A stretch of 18,564 nt of DNA from positions 1 to 18,564 of the forward strand of contig CAZPWS010000062.1 of the NCBI GenBank assembly GCA_964590225.1, given 5' to 3'. The translations under genes were made by a program, and so were the position numbers. The DNA is from JAEUSG01 sp964590225. GTDB lineage: Bacteria; Fibrobacterota; OXYB2-FULL-49-7; JAEUSG01. This document shows, in pieces, positions 5,420-12,603 of this stretch (its first letter is position 1; each line of letters opens with the position of its first letter). The notes beneath the pieces are model-generated. The model had not been told where the DNA came from. It was given only the letters and a program-made list of their open reading frames with translations, and searched no databases.

Positions 5420-6605
5420 CGAACTACTGTCGGGCTATACAATTGACACCAATGCCGCACTTATCGCCTCCTCCCTGTCACGCATAGGCGTGACGGTATC
5501 GTCTAAAGTTACCTTACCGGACGATATTGAGACAGTTGCTAGCTATATCAGGAATTCCAGCGCAGACATTACCATTTTGTCCGGTGGACTTGGTCCAACT
5601 TCGGACGATTTAACCCGTGAAGCCATTGCAAAAGCTTTTGGAGTCAAACTCGTACTTGACAATAGAGAGGCCAGACGACTAAAACATTTTTTTAGACATA
5701 AAATCAAAATAAAAACTGGAATTGCCGAATGTAATTTTGTTCAGGCTATGGTGCCAGAAGGCTTTATTGCAATCAATAACAATGTTGGTACCGCACCAGC
5801 ACTATTCAAGGCAAAGCCCTTCACCTTTGCGCTTCCCGGAGTCCCAAAAGAACTTGCCTACCTTCTCGACAACGAGGTTATTCCGGCAATCAAAAAAGGG
5901 TTCAAATTACCAGCTTTGTACACCGAAGAATTCCGGACAACTGGTATAGGAGAATCCGTTCTATTCGAAAAACTCAAGCCGATAATCACAGAAGGTAATA
6001 AACGCAACATAACATTTGCCTCTCTTCCTTCAGTTCAGGGCGTTACCATCCGTTTCAATGGATATCCCAAAGAAATAGTTCAGCATATTTCCTCTAAAGC
6101 AAAGGCACTTTGTCAGGAATTCTGCTATGGTAACGGAACAGAAACTCTCGCCGAAGCAATTGGAAAAAAACTGCTAAAGCGCGACGAAACATTGGCAACT
6201 GCTGAATCGTGTACGGGAGGTTTGATTGCTTCTAAAATAGTGGCTATCTCTGGAAGTTCCACATGGTTCCGCGGTGCAGTGGTTGCCTACGACAACAATA
6301 TCAAGCAGAATCTTCTTAATGTAAAAAAGCCAACTCTTTCCAAATACGGAGCAGTGAGTAAAGAAACTGTATGTGAGATGGCTCATGGAGCAAGAGAGGC
6401 TCTAAAATGTGATTGGGCAGTAGCGGTGAGTGGAATCGCAGGGCCTGGCGGAGGAACAAAGGAAAAACCAGTCGGGACCGTATGGATAGCTGTCACCGGT
6501 AAAAATTGTGAAAAAAGTGCTGCTTTTCTATTCGGTGGCAACAGGGAATCAATCAGAGAAAGAAGCGCTGCCGCAGCGTTATTCATGCTTTACAATTTAA
6601 TATGA
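5382..6605 (+). CDS. cinA: CinA: nicotinamide-nucleotide amidase / competence-damage inducible protein
   Basis: Complete 407-residue two-domain CinA. The N-terminal part (about 1-170) is a molybdopterin-binding-like domain with NELLSGYTIDTN at 13-24 and the SGGLGPTSDD loop. The C-terminal part (about 253-407) is a PncC-type amidase with the catalytic Ser276 in TAESCTGG and the VSGIAGPGGGTKEKPVGTVW core. The amidase converts nicotinamide mononucleotide to nicotinic acid mononucleotide in pyridine nucleotide salvage; the N-terminal domain hydrolyses ADP-ribose in some homologues. The start has no strong ribosome binding site; a TATATT box lies at 5355-5360. Its stop TGA overlaps the ATG of the next gene (ATGA), so the two are coupled. 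The first 27 codons are duplicated at 2630. Confidence 0.95.
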   Translation: MKRINAKLLIIGNELLSGYTIDTNAALIASSLSRIGVTVSSKVTLPDDIETVASYIRNSSADITILSGGLGPTSDDLTREAIAKAFGVKLVLDNREARRLKHFFRHKIKIKTGIAECNFVQAMVPEGFIAINNNVGTAPALFKAKPFTFALPGVPKELAYLLDNEVIPAIKKGFKLPALYTEEFRTTGIGESVLFEKLKPIITEGNKRNITFASLPSVQGVTIRFNGYPKEIVQHISSKAKALCQEFCYGNGTETLAEAIGKKLLKRDETLATAESCTGGLIASKIVAISGSSTWFRGAVVAYDNNIKQNLLNVKKPTLSKYGAVSKETVCEMAHGAREALKCDWAVAVSGIAGPGGGTKEKPVGTVWIAVTGKNCEKSAAFLFGGNRESIRERSAAAALFMLYNLI

Positions 6606-7351
6606 TCAACATTACCGGCTCATTGATACTCCCCTGTGACATTACTGACATGCTTACAGTATTATCAAGAATCCCGTTTGAAAATCTGTCAAAAGCGATA
6701 AATGTTTCTATTTCCAGTGGAAATATGGAACCCGTTATGGACAACCCACATGAACTACTACTTAAACACAAACTGGATGGAACTGGCGGAACCTGTTTTT
6801 CTCTTACATGGTTTTTACTGAATAATTTAAAAAAGGCCGGACACTCAGTATATCCCGTTCTTTGCGACCGTTTTTATGGAAGCAACACTCATTGCTGTGC
6901 TATACTTGATCTTTGCAACAACAAATATCTGCTGGATCCTGGCTACCTCGCTTTTAGGCCTATTCTTCTTTCCCCAGAAAAAGAGACCATAATTGAAACA
7001 GTTTACAACACAATTGAGATTATTCCATGTGGTAAAAATCGCTATAAACTTTTTACAAAATACCTTAGCGAGCGAAAAGAGCGGTTTACAATAAAAGATG
7101 AGGCTGTTTCAGAAATTGAATTTTTAGCCGCATGGAAGGAGACATTTCTGCTTGAATCATTGAGATACCCTGTAATTACTGCTATTTCCGGTGATGCGCA
7201 CCTCTATTTCCAGAAAGAGCGTCTTTACATTCGTCGCAAAAATGGAAGCGAAAATCATCGAATTGACAAAACGAATCAACCCGAACTATTCAATAAGCTT
7301 TTTGGAATAAAACCTGCCGTAACCAAAGCTGCTCTTGAACTATTTAGATAA
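6602..7351 (+). CDS. Arylamine N-acetyltransferase-like protein
   Basis: A 249-residue protein of the arylamine N-acetyltransferase (NAT) superfamily. The Cys-His-Asp triad is visible: Cys65 in GGTCFSL, His97 in THCCAIL and Asp112 in YLLDPGY. The helical-bundle motif IPFENLS (24-30) is also present. NATs move an acetyl or acyl group from CoA to arylamines or hydrazines through the cysteine; related proteins act in natural-product amide formation. Spacing between Asp and His matches NATs, while Cys to His is about six residues shorter than in well-studied enzymes and the protein is about 30 residues short. It may therefore be a divergent subfamily with another acceptor. It overlaps cinA by four bases, so it is co-translated with it. 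It converges on thiH with a 10-base gap and no evident terminator. Confidence 0.75.
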   Translation: MINITGSLILPCDITDMLTVLSRIPFENLSKAINVSISSGNMEPVMDNPHELLLKHKLDGTGGTCFSLTWFLLNNLKKAGHSVYPVLCDRFYGSNTHCCAILDLCNNKYLLDPGYLAFRPILLSPEKETIIETVYNTIEIIPCGKNRYKLFTKYLSERKERFTIKDEAVSEIEFLAAWKETFLLESLRYPVITAISGDAHLYFQKERLYIRRKNGSENHRIDKTNQPELFNKLFGIKPAVTKAALELFR

Positions 7352-7361
7352 CTATAAGATA

Positions 7362-8477
7362 TTATTGCTCAAGCAAACGGTGGTGCCAATTATGCATTAC
7401 CGGCTGGAACCCAAGTCTTATTAAATCCTCCTGCATTTCCTTGACAGTTCTGTTGTCAGAGATTTCAAATTGCCCGCTGCCTGAATTTGCAGAGTGACCA
7501 CCTACGGTAGTCGATACTCCAGCGGACATTTTGGTAGCTCCAAGCCGTAAGAGCGCATTGCGCATCTGTTTCGACTCCCTTGTCGATACTGTAATAGCAA
7601 TATGAGGCTTATACAGCCTGAATGATATCAAATATTGGACAAAACTTCTGTCATCAACTGGAAATGGGGCCTGATATCCTCCATCAATAGGCCGGATGCG
7701 TGGCAATGATATTCCGAGCTCCGCGTAAGGAAACTTCTTCTCTAAGTAATCAAGATGAAGTGCTGAATAAAAACAGTCCACAGTAGCATCCGAGAGTCCC
7801 AAGAGTGGGCCAATTGTAACTGCTCTAAACCCAGCTTCAAGCGCCCGTTCTGGTGCGTTCAGGCGAAAATCATAATCTGCCTTGGGGCCTCCATGATGAT
7901 ACTTTGCATAAAGCTTTCGATTATATGTTTCCTGATATATTGTCAACAAATCTGCTCCGGCTTCGACAAGTGCCTTATAGCCGTCGGTCAGGAGTGGATA
8001 GATCTCTATTGATATTGAAGAAAAATATTTACGGAGTAACTTTATCGCCGCTACAAGGTACTCGATGTCAGCTTTCGCAGGCGACTCACCTGTAAGAATC
8101 AGTATATGCCGCATACCAGTTTCAGCAATAACAGCGGCCTCTTTTTCAATCTCAGTTAATGAAAGATGGTGTCGCCGTGAATGGTTATGGTTTGCTGCAA
8201 AGGCGCAATAAACACACCTGTTTTCGCAATAGTCGGACAAATAGGAAGGAGTAAAAAGAAGGATTGTATTTCCGAAATGGTTTCTGGTAAGAGTATCGGC
8301 CCTCCGTGCCATTTCCTCAAGAAAAGGAAGCGCTGCCGGCGAAATTAACTTCGCGAAATCCTCTTCTGTTAAAATCTCTTTGCCGATAATCGCGAAAATT
8401 TCATTCTCTTTTGCAATAGCAACATATTCGCTAATTTTCTCGCTTGGCCAATGTGCGAGAAGTTCAGTTAATTCCAT
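7362..8477 (-). CDS. thiH: 2-iminoacetate synthase ThiH
   Basis: Radical-SAM enzyme of 371 residues that cleaves tyrosine to dehydroglycine (2-iminoacetate) and p-cresol. Dehydroglycine supplies the C2-N3 unit of the thiamin thiazole ring, made with ThiG and ThiS. The [4Fe-4S] motif CX3CX2C is seen in YCENRCVYCAF (about residues 84-93), then ILILTGESP, the SAM-contacting stretch. The C-terminal part has MSAGVSTTVGGH and the FEISDNR region typical of ThiH. Length fits the family (about 370-380). The ATG at 8477 follows AAGGCGG nine bases upstream, which I prefer to a TTG one codon earlier. It sits 15 bases after thiG in the same run. Use of ThiH instead of the oxygen-dependent ThiO fits an anaerobe. 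Confidence 0.95.
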   Translation of the reverse strand: MELTELLAHWPSEKISEYVAIAKENEIFAIIGKEILTEEDFAKLISPAALPFLEEMARRADTLTRNHFGNTILLFTPSYLSDYCENRCVYCAFAANHNHSRRHHLSLTEIEKEAAVIAETGMRHILILTGESPAKADIEYLVAAIKLLRKYFSSISIEIYPLLTDGYKALVEAGADLLTIYQETYNRKLYAKYHHGGPKADYDFRLNAPERALEAGFRAVTIGPLLGLSDATVDCFYSALHLDYLEKKFPYAELGISLPRIRPIDGGYQAPFPVDDRSFVQYLISFRLYKPHIAITVSTRESKQMRNALLRLGATKMSAGVSTTVGGHSANSGSGQFEISDNRTVKEMQEDLIRLGFQPVMHNWHHRLLEQ

Positions 8478-8492
8478 CAATACTATTCCGCC

Positions 8493-9257
8493 TTAATCAA
8501 GAAATGAGGTCAGTGGTGATGTTGCCCTTGCCGTTACTGAAGTCGATGGCAGTCCGGCTAAATAGGCCATTCTGCCCGCTTGTACCGCCAGCTTGAAAGC
8601 GCTAGCCATATCAATTGGATTTTGCGCTGTGGCAATCGCAGTATTGAGTAAAATTGCAGAAACGCCCATTTCCATTGCCTCGGCGGCATGAGAGGGCGCG
8701 CCTATCCCAGCATCGACTATCACAGGAATTTTTATCTCTGAAACAAGAATCTTGATCATCTCCCGTGTTGTAAGCCCCTTGTTACTCCCTATTGGCGCCG
8801 CAAGTGGCATAACCGATGCGGCGCCTGCATTAACAAGACTTCTGGCGGTAGAAAGATCAGGATTTATGTATGGCATAACAACAAAGCCCTCTTTTGCCAA
8901 CGCTTCCGTTGCCCGTAATGTTTCGCTATTGTCCGGCAAAAGATAGCGCTGATCCTGAATAACTTCAATTTTAATCCAGTTTCCATAGCCCATTTCCCGC
9001 GATAAACGGGCTAGCCGCACAGCCTCGGATGCTGTTCGCGCACCGGAGGTATTTGGAAGCAACACCTTGCCAGTTGGAATATGCGACAGAATATTTTTTC
9101 CAGGATTATCGATATCTATTCTCCGCAAAGCAACGGTAATGATATCACATTCAGCCGCCTCCAATACCTGCGGAATTATTGAATCATCACCATATTTACC
9201 AGAGCCGGTAATGAGTCTTGAACGGACTCTTACTCCAGCTATTTCGAGTTCATCCAT
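8493..9257 (-). CDS. thiG: Thiazole synthase ThiG
   Basis: A 254-residue TIM-barrel thiazole synthase. It joins 1-deoxy-D-xylulose 5-phosphate, dehydroglycine from ThiH and sulfur from ThiS thiocarboxylate into thiazole phosphate. The Schiff-base lysine is Lys96 in NWIKIEVI. Other family motifs are LITGSGKY near the start, VLLPNTSGARTASEAV (65-80), the phosphate-binding VDAGIGAPSHAAEAMEMG and LLNTAIATAQNP toward the C-terminus. The length is normal. The ATG at 9257 is preceded by GGAGGT eleven bases upstream; that ribosome binding site is formed by the last glycine codons of thiS, so expression of the two genes is interlocked. Confidence 0.96.
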   Translation of the reverse strand: MDELEIAGVRVRSRLITGSGKYGDDSIIPQVLEAAECDIITVALRRIDIDNPGKNILSHIPTGKVLLPNTSGARTASEAVRLARLSREMGYGNWIKIEVIQDQRYLLPDNSETLRATEALAKEGFVVMPYINPDLSTARSLVNAGAASVMPLAAPIGSNKGLTTREMIKILVSEIKIPVIVDAGIGAPSHAAEAMEMGVSAILLNTAIATAQNPIDMASAFKLAVQAGRMAYLAGLPSTSVTARATSPLTSFLD

Positions 9258-9265
9258 GTATTAAA

Positions 9266-9472
9266 TCAACCTCCACCAACAAATTCAAGAATCTCGATTT
9301 TGTCACCATCCCTCACAATTGTCTCCCCAAAAACAGCTCTTTTTATCATTATTTGATTAATTTCTACTACTACCCGTTCTGGATGCAAGCTCAACATATC
9401 AAGAATCCCTGAAACAGTAGTATCTACCGGTAGCCGTCTCTCTTTGCCATTTATTGTTAATACTATTTCCAT
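9266..9472 (-). CDS. thiS: Sulfur carrier protein ThiS
   Basis: A 68-residue ubiquitin-like sulfur carrier. Its C-terminal Gly-Gly is activated as a thiocarboxylate and donates sulfur to ThiG. It begins MEIVLTINGKERRLP, has the beta-grasp pattern (VVVEINQIMIKRAVFGE) and ends EILEFVGGG. The extra third glycine after EFV is common in this family. The frame is open upstream to 9568 through the end of the PAP2 gene; the family start is the ATG at 9472, 17 bases after that gene's stop, without an obvious Shine-Dalgarno. The activating enzyme ThiF and the pyrimidine-branch genes are not in this window. Confidence 0.93.
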   Translation of the reverse strand: MEIVLTINGKERRLPVDTTVSGILDMLSLHPERVVVEINQIMIKRAVFGETIVRDGDKIEILEFVGGG

Positions 9473-9489
9473 AGGTTCAGCAAAATAAC

Positions 9490-10050
9490 TTATTCCTTGC
9501 GTGGCCTGCCAAGTAAACGAAGTGTCAATATGCCGCCAACTACTCCAAAGCCTCCGCCAATTATCCATCCGGAAATTACATCAAGAGGATAATGGACACC
9601 AACATATACTCTGGTAAATCCTATTAAAAGCGTAAGAGTAAAGAAATACCACTTTCGTTTAGGCAGAATTACTGAATAGAAAAAGGCAAATGCGGCACTA
9701 TTAAATGCATGTGATGAGGGAAAGGACAAAGAGCGCAAATTGCCAACAAGAAATCGGCCACCCTCCACCAAACCCCGTGGGTCGCATGGTCGGAATCTTT
9801 CAAATAATGGCTTGAGTACTCGCACAGAAAAGAGATCTGAAAGGCCAATTAACAAAATCGAAATGGTCATAACAACCAATGCGAATCGTCCTGCTCTCCT
9901 CCAGTAAATAGTTCCAGCAATTAAGAGCGGAACAAGCCAAAAGCTACTTTTGGTCATCTGTGGCATGAGAATATCAAAGGATGTATTTGCAAGACCGTTA
10001 TTAACTAAAAGGAAAAGCTGCCTGTCTAATATTTTTATCTGCTCAAACAT
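9490..10050 (-). CDS. PAP2-superfamily membrane phosphatase
   Basis: A 186-residue membrane phosphatase with about five hydrophobic segments. The three PAP2 motifs are complete: Lys80 with Arg87-Pro88 in KPLFERFRP, PSSH at 111-114 in FPSSHAFNSAA, and Arg147, His153 and Asp157 in RVYVGVHYPLDV. These enzymes remove phosphate from lipid phosphates at the membrane; small ones of this size often act as undecaprenyl-diphosphatase (BcrC type) in cell-wall lipid recycling, but other lipid substrates are possible. It starts six bases after the stop of a 38-codon ORF and ends 17 bases before thiS, so it is probably in the same transcript. Nothing links it chemically to thiamin synthesis. Confidence 0.88.
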   Translation of the reverse strand: MFEQIKILDRQLFLLVNNGLANTSFDILMPQMTKSSFWLVPLLIAGTIYWRRAGRFALVVMTISILLIGLSDLFSVRVLKPLFERFRPCDPRGLVEGGRFLVGNLRSLSFPSSHAFNSAAFAFFYSVILPKRKWYFFTLTLLIGFTRVYVGVHYPLDVISGWIIGGGFGVVGGILTLRLLGRPRKE

Positions 10051-10056
10051 GAAATA

Positions 10057-10173
10057 TTAGCCAGCATTTTTCTTGAGTTTTACCGTCTTTAAACTCTCCC
10101 TAATTTCCTGCGTCATTGCATGAAAGAGCCACAAATCATTTATCTCTTTAAGCACTTTTTCTATTTTGCTCAT
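10057..10173 (-). CDS. 38-residue small protein coupled to a nucleotidyltransferase
   Basis: ATG at 10173 overlaps the stop of the upstream nucleotidyltransferase (ATGA) and opens 38 codons ending TAA at 10057. The peptide starts MSKIEKVLKEINDLWLFHAM and ends in a basic tail (LKTVKLKKNAG). It is probably one amphipathic helix. An AAGG stretch lies 10-13 bases upstream inside the preceding gene. The four-base overlap and the six-base distance to the PAP2 gene are typical of a translated member of an operon. I do not recognise the family. It could be a small partner of the nucleotidyltransferase. Confidence 0.5.
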   Translation of the reverse strand: MSKIEKVLKEINDLWLFHAMTQEIRESLKTVKLKKNAG

Positions 10174-10622
10174 CTCAACGCCTTGAGTTGCGATATATCA
10201 ACAATATCCTGATCAGAACTACGAAACGATTTCAAGCGAACGATATCAGCTATATCGGCTATTCTCACAACACCATGATTCGACTTTACTTTTCGTGCAT
10301 TAGCCAAAACATTTTCATGCAAAGTATCGTATCCAACGAGAACATCCAACTGCATTGTTCTTTCACCTATAATTCTTATAAAACGATGAATATTTGCTCC
10401 TGACTTCAAAAAAGACCATTGTTGCGCGGTCTCCTCATAAGAAATTTTTAATAGAGCCTCCTTCAATTTATCGAATTGTTTGGGATTAACAACAATATCA
10501 ATGTCTTTAGTAAATCTTGGTTTAACATAGAAGCCCATGGCTATACCACCAATCACAGCATAAGATATTTTCGCCTTATTCAGCATCTTAGTAATTTTAA
10601 AGAATTCTTTGTACAAATCCAT
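10170..10622 (-). CDS. Nucleotidyltransferase-fold protein (AbiEii/DUF6036-like)
   Basis: A 150-residue protein with the nucleotidyltransferase core seen in AbiEii-like and DUF6036 proteins: YAVIGGIAMGFY (21-32), with Gly25-Gly26 as the nucleotide loop, then PRFTKDIDIVV with Asp40 and Asp42 as metal ligands. The C-terminal half has the helix-turn pattern ending LKSFRSSDQDIVDISQLK that such proteins use to close the domain. Family members include toxins that nucleotidylate tRNA and proteins of unknown role, so function stays open. An in-frame ATG at 10649 lies inside the pckG terminator hairpin and would translate its T-run (DGFFYI), so I start at 10622. A 38-codon ORF is coupled to its stop. 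Confidence 0.7.
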   Translation of the reverse strand: MDLYKEFFKITKMLNKAKISYAVIGGIAMGFYVKPRFTKDIDIVVNPKQFDKLKEALLKISYEETAQQWSFLKSGANIHRFIRIIGERTMQLDVLVGYDTLHENVLANARKVKSNHGVVRIADIADIVRLKSFRSSDQDIVDISQLKALR

Positions 10623-10633
10623 CCGGTTAATAT

Positions 10634-10669
10634 AAAAAAACCCGTCCATATTTCTCCAATATGAACGGG
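10634..10669 (-). terminator. Rho-independent terminator of pckG
   Basis: On the minus strand CCCGTTCATATT-GGAGA-AATATGGACGGG is followed by seven Ts. The 12-bp stem is fully paired only on the minus strand, where one position is G-U (the plus strand has a C-A clash), which fixes the direction. It begins 33 bases after the pckG stop. The hairpin contains a GGAG and ATG that mimic a translation start for the next gene. Confidence 0.88.
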
Positions 10670-10701
10670 CAAAAGATGCAAAAACAAGTTTTTACTAAAG
10701 G

Positions 10702-12501
10702 TTACGAAAGTCTCTTTTCGAGAGCTGCGAGTTCGTCGGCAAGTTCCTTGGGAAGTTTGCTTCCAAAGCGAGCGTAGTGCTCCTTTATTGAAGTGACTTC
10801 GTTGAGCCACTCGCTCTTGTCAACAGCAAGCAACTCTCCCATGTCGGTAGCCGAAACCTTCGTACCAGAAACATCTATGGCATCCGCTGTAGGCATGAAA
10901 CCAATTGGAGTTTCTACAGCCTTTCCCTTACCGCTAACCCGCTCGCAAACCCACTTGAGAACACGGCTATTCTCGCCATAACCAGGCCATAACCACTTAC
11001 CTTCTTTGGTTTTACGAAACCAGTTGACATAAAAGATTTTAGGGAGCTTGTCTGCGGATGTCTTTGTACCGATATTTATCCAGTGAGCAAAATAATCACC
11101 CATATTGTAACCGCAGAATGGCAACATTGCCATCGGGTCGCGTCGAACCACTCCAACAGCGCCAATATTGGCGGCCGTTGTTTCAGAACCAACAATTGAA
11201 CCCATAAACACACCATGATTCCAGCTTCTTGCTTCATGAACAAGCGGAATAGTGGACGGCCGTCTGCCTCCGAAAAGAATGGCGCTAATAGGAACACCTT
11301 TTGGATCTTCCCATTCTTTGGCGACGGACGGGCACTGACTTGCCGGTGTGGTAAAACGGGCGTTTGCGTGAGCAGCAACATCTTTGCCGTTTCTATCCCA
11401 CTCTTTGCCTTTCCAATCGATAATTTTTCCGGCAGGAGCGTCGTAACCAATTCCCTCCCACCATACATCCTTATCTTCGGTAAGAGCAACATTTGTGTAA
11501 ATTGTATTCTTTGCAATGGTTTTCATTGCGTTTGGGTTGCTGTCATCAGATGTACCGGGAGCAACGCCAAAGAAACCAGCTTCGGGGTTAATAGCATAAA
11601 GTTTTCCATCTGCGCCAAATTTCATCCATGCAATATCATCACCAACTGTTTCAACCTTCCAGCCGGGGATTGTTGGTATAAGCATGGCAAGATTAGTTTT
11701 TCCACATGCAGAAGGGAATGCCGCGGCTATATATTTCCGTTCTCCTTCAGGGCTAGTAATTGCGAGAATGAGCATATGTTCTGCCATCCAACCTTCGTCG
11801 CGTGCCTGAGCAGAGGCAATGCGGAGCGCAAGACACTTCTTGCCAAGAAGGGCATTGCCGCCATAACCGGAACCATAAGACCAGATAGTTCTCTCTTCGG
11901 GAAAGTGGGAGATATATTTCTTTTCTATTGGAGCGCATGGCCATACTTTGTCCACTTCTCCTTCTGCAAGTGGCTTACCTACGGAATGGAGACAGGGAAT
12001 GAACTCACCTTCACCAAGCGTTTCGAGAACTTTTGTTCCAACGCGAGTCATGATGTGCATATTTATGACAACATACAGGGAGTCGGTAAGCTCTATACCA
12101 ATTTTGGAAATTGGTGAGCCAATAGGACCCATACTGAACGGAATAACATAAAGGGTGCGACCTTTCATGCAACCAGTGTATAAGCCTCTCATTATGCCCT
12201 TAAGTTCGTTTGGATCAATCCAATTGTTTGTTGGACCCGCAGCTTCCTTGTTTTTGGAAGCAATGTATGTTCGGTCTTCGACGCGAGCAACATCAGATGG
12301 ATCGCTCCTAAAAAGAATTGAACCAGGACGCTTGCTTGGATTAAGTTCCGTTGCAAGACCAAGTTTTTTAAGGAGAGCAACCAATCCATCATATTCACTT
12401 TTTGAACCGTCACACCATACAACTGAATCTGGTTGGCAAAGAGCTTTAACTTCATCGACCCATGCAAGAAGCTTTGCATTTTTTGTGGGAGCAGCCATCA
12501 T
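10702..12501 (-). CDS. pckG: Phosphoenolpyruvate carboxykinase (GTP)
   Basis: GTP-type PEP carboxykinase of 599 residues, a normal length. It catalyses oxaloacetate + GTP = PEP + CO2 + GDP in the cytoplasm. It serves gluconeogenesis or, in many anaerobic fermenters, PEP carboxylation toward succinate. Diagnostic parts are the kinase-1a P-loop with the hyper-reactive cysteine (FPSACGKTNLAML, about residues 260-272), kinase-2 VGDDIAWMKFG, AINPEAGFFGVAPGTS, the FGGRRPSTIPLV loop and the PEP-binding GYGGNALLGKKC. The ATP-type enzyme lacks this arrangement. The ATG at 12501 follows GAGG five bases upstream; ATG 12498 is equally possible. It is probably monocistronic, since a strong terminator follows its stop and a hairpin separates it from the flagellin gene. 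Oxaloacetate formed or used here connects to pyruvate and PFOR. Confidence 0.97.
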   Translation of the reverse strand: MMAAPTKNAKLLAWVDEVKALCQPDSVVWCDGSKSEYDGLVALLKKLGLATELNPSKRPGSILFRSDPSDVARVEDRTYIASKNKEAAGPTNNWIDPNELKGIMRGLYTGCMKGRTLYVIPFSMGPIGSPISKIGIELTDSLYVVINMHIMTRVGTKVLETLGEGEFIPCLHSVGKPLAEGEVDKVWPCAPIEKKYISHFPEERTIWSYGSGYGGNALLGKKCLALRIASAQARDEGWMAEHMLILAITSPEGERKYIAAAFPSACGKTNLAMLIPTIPGWKVETVGDDIAWMKFGADGKLYAINPEAGFFGVAPGTSDDSNPNAMKTIAKNTIYTNVALTEDKDVWWEGIGYDAPAGKIIDWKGKEWDRNGKDVAAHANARFTTPASQCPSVAKEWEDPKGVPISAILFGGRRPSTIPLVHEARSWNHGVFMGSIVGSETTAANIGAVGVVRRDPMAMLPFCGYNMGDYFAHWINIGTKTSADKLPKIFYVNWFRKTKEGKWLWPGYGENSRVLKWVCERVSGKGKAVETPIGFMPTADAIDVSGTKVSATDMGELLAVDKSEWLNEVTSIKEHYARFGSKLPKELADELAALEKRLS

Positions 12502-12533
12502 TTATCCTCATATTGGTTTAGGTAAAACAAATC

Positions 12534-12558
12534 TTGCCCATTTTCTTGAAATAGGCAA
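12534..12558 (-). terminator. Probable terminator after the flagellin gene
   Basis: The minus strand reads TTGCCTATTT-CAAGA-AAATGGGCAA, a 10-bp stem completed by one T-G pair (mismatched on the plus strand, so it acts on the minus strand), followed by GATTTGTTTT. It lies between the flagellin stop and the pckG start. The weak T-run makes it a moderate call; it could also fold in the pckG leader. Confidence 0.45.
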
Positions 12559-12603
12559 ACCACTAAAGATAAAATGTGGGAATAAAAAATCAAAACAAAA
12601 AGT

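Noticed and set aside
9473..9568. N-terminal extension of ThiS
   Set aside because: It overlaps the end of the PAP2 gene, while ThiS proteins start at the beta strand encoded from 9472.
11215..12117. 300-codon open frame on the plus strand inside pckG
   Set aside because: It is antisense to a well-recognised pckG reading frame, Cys/Phe-rich and without domains; a shadow frame.
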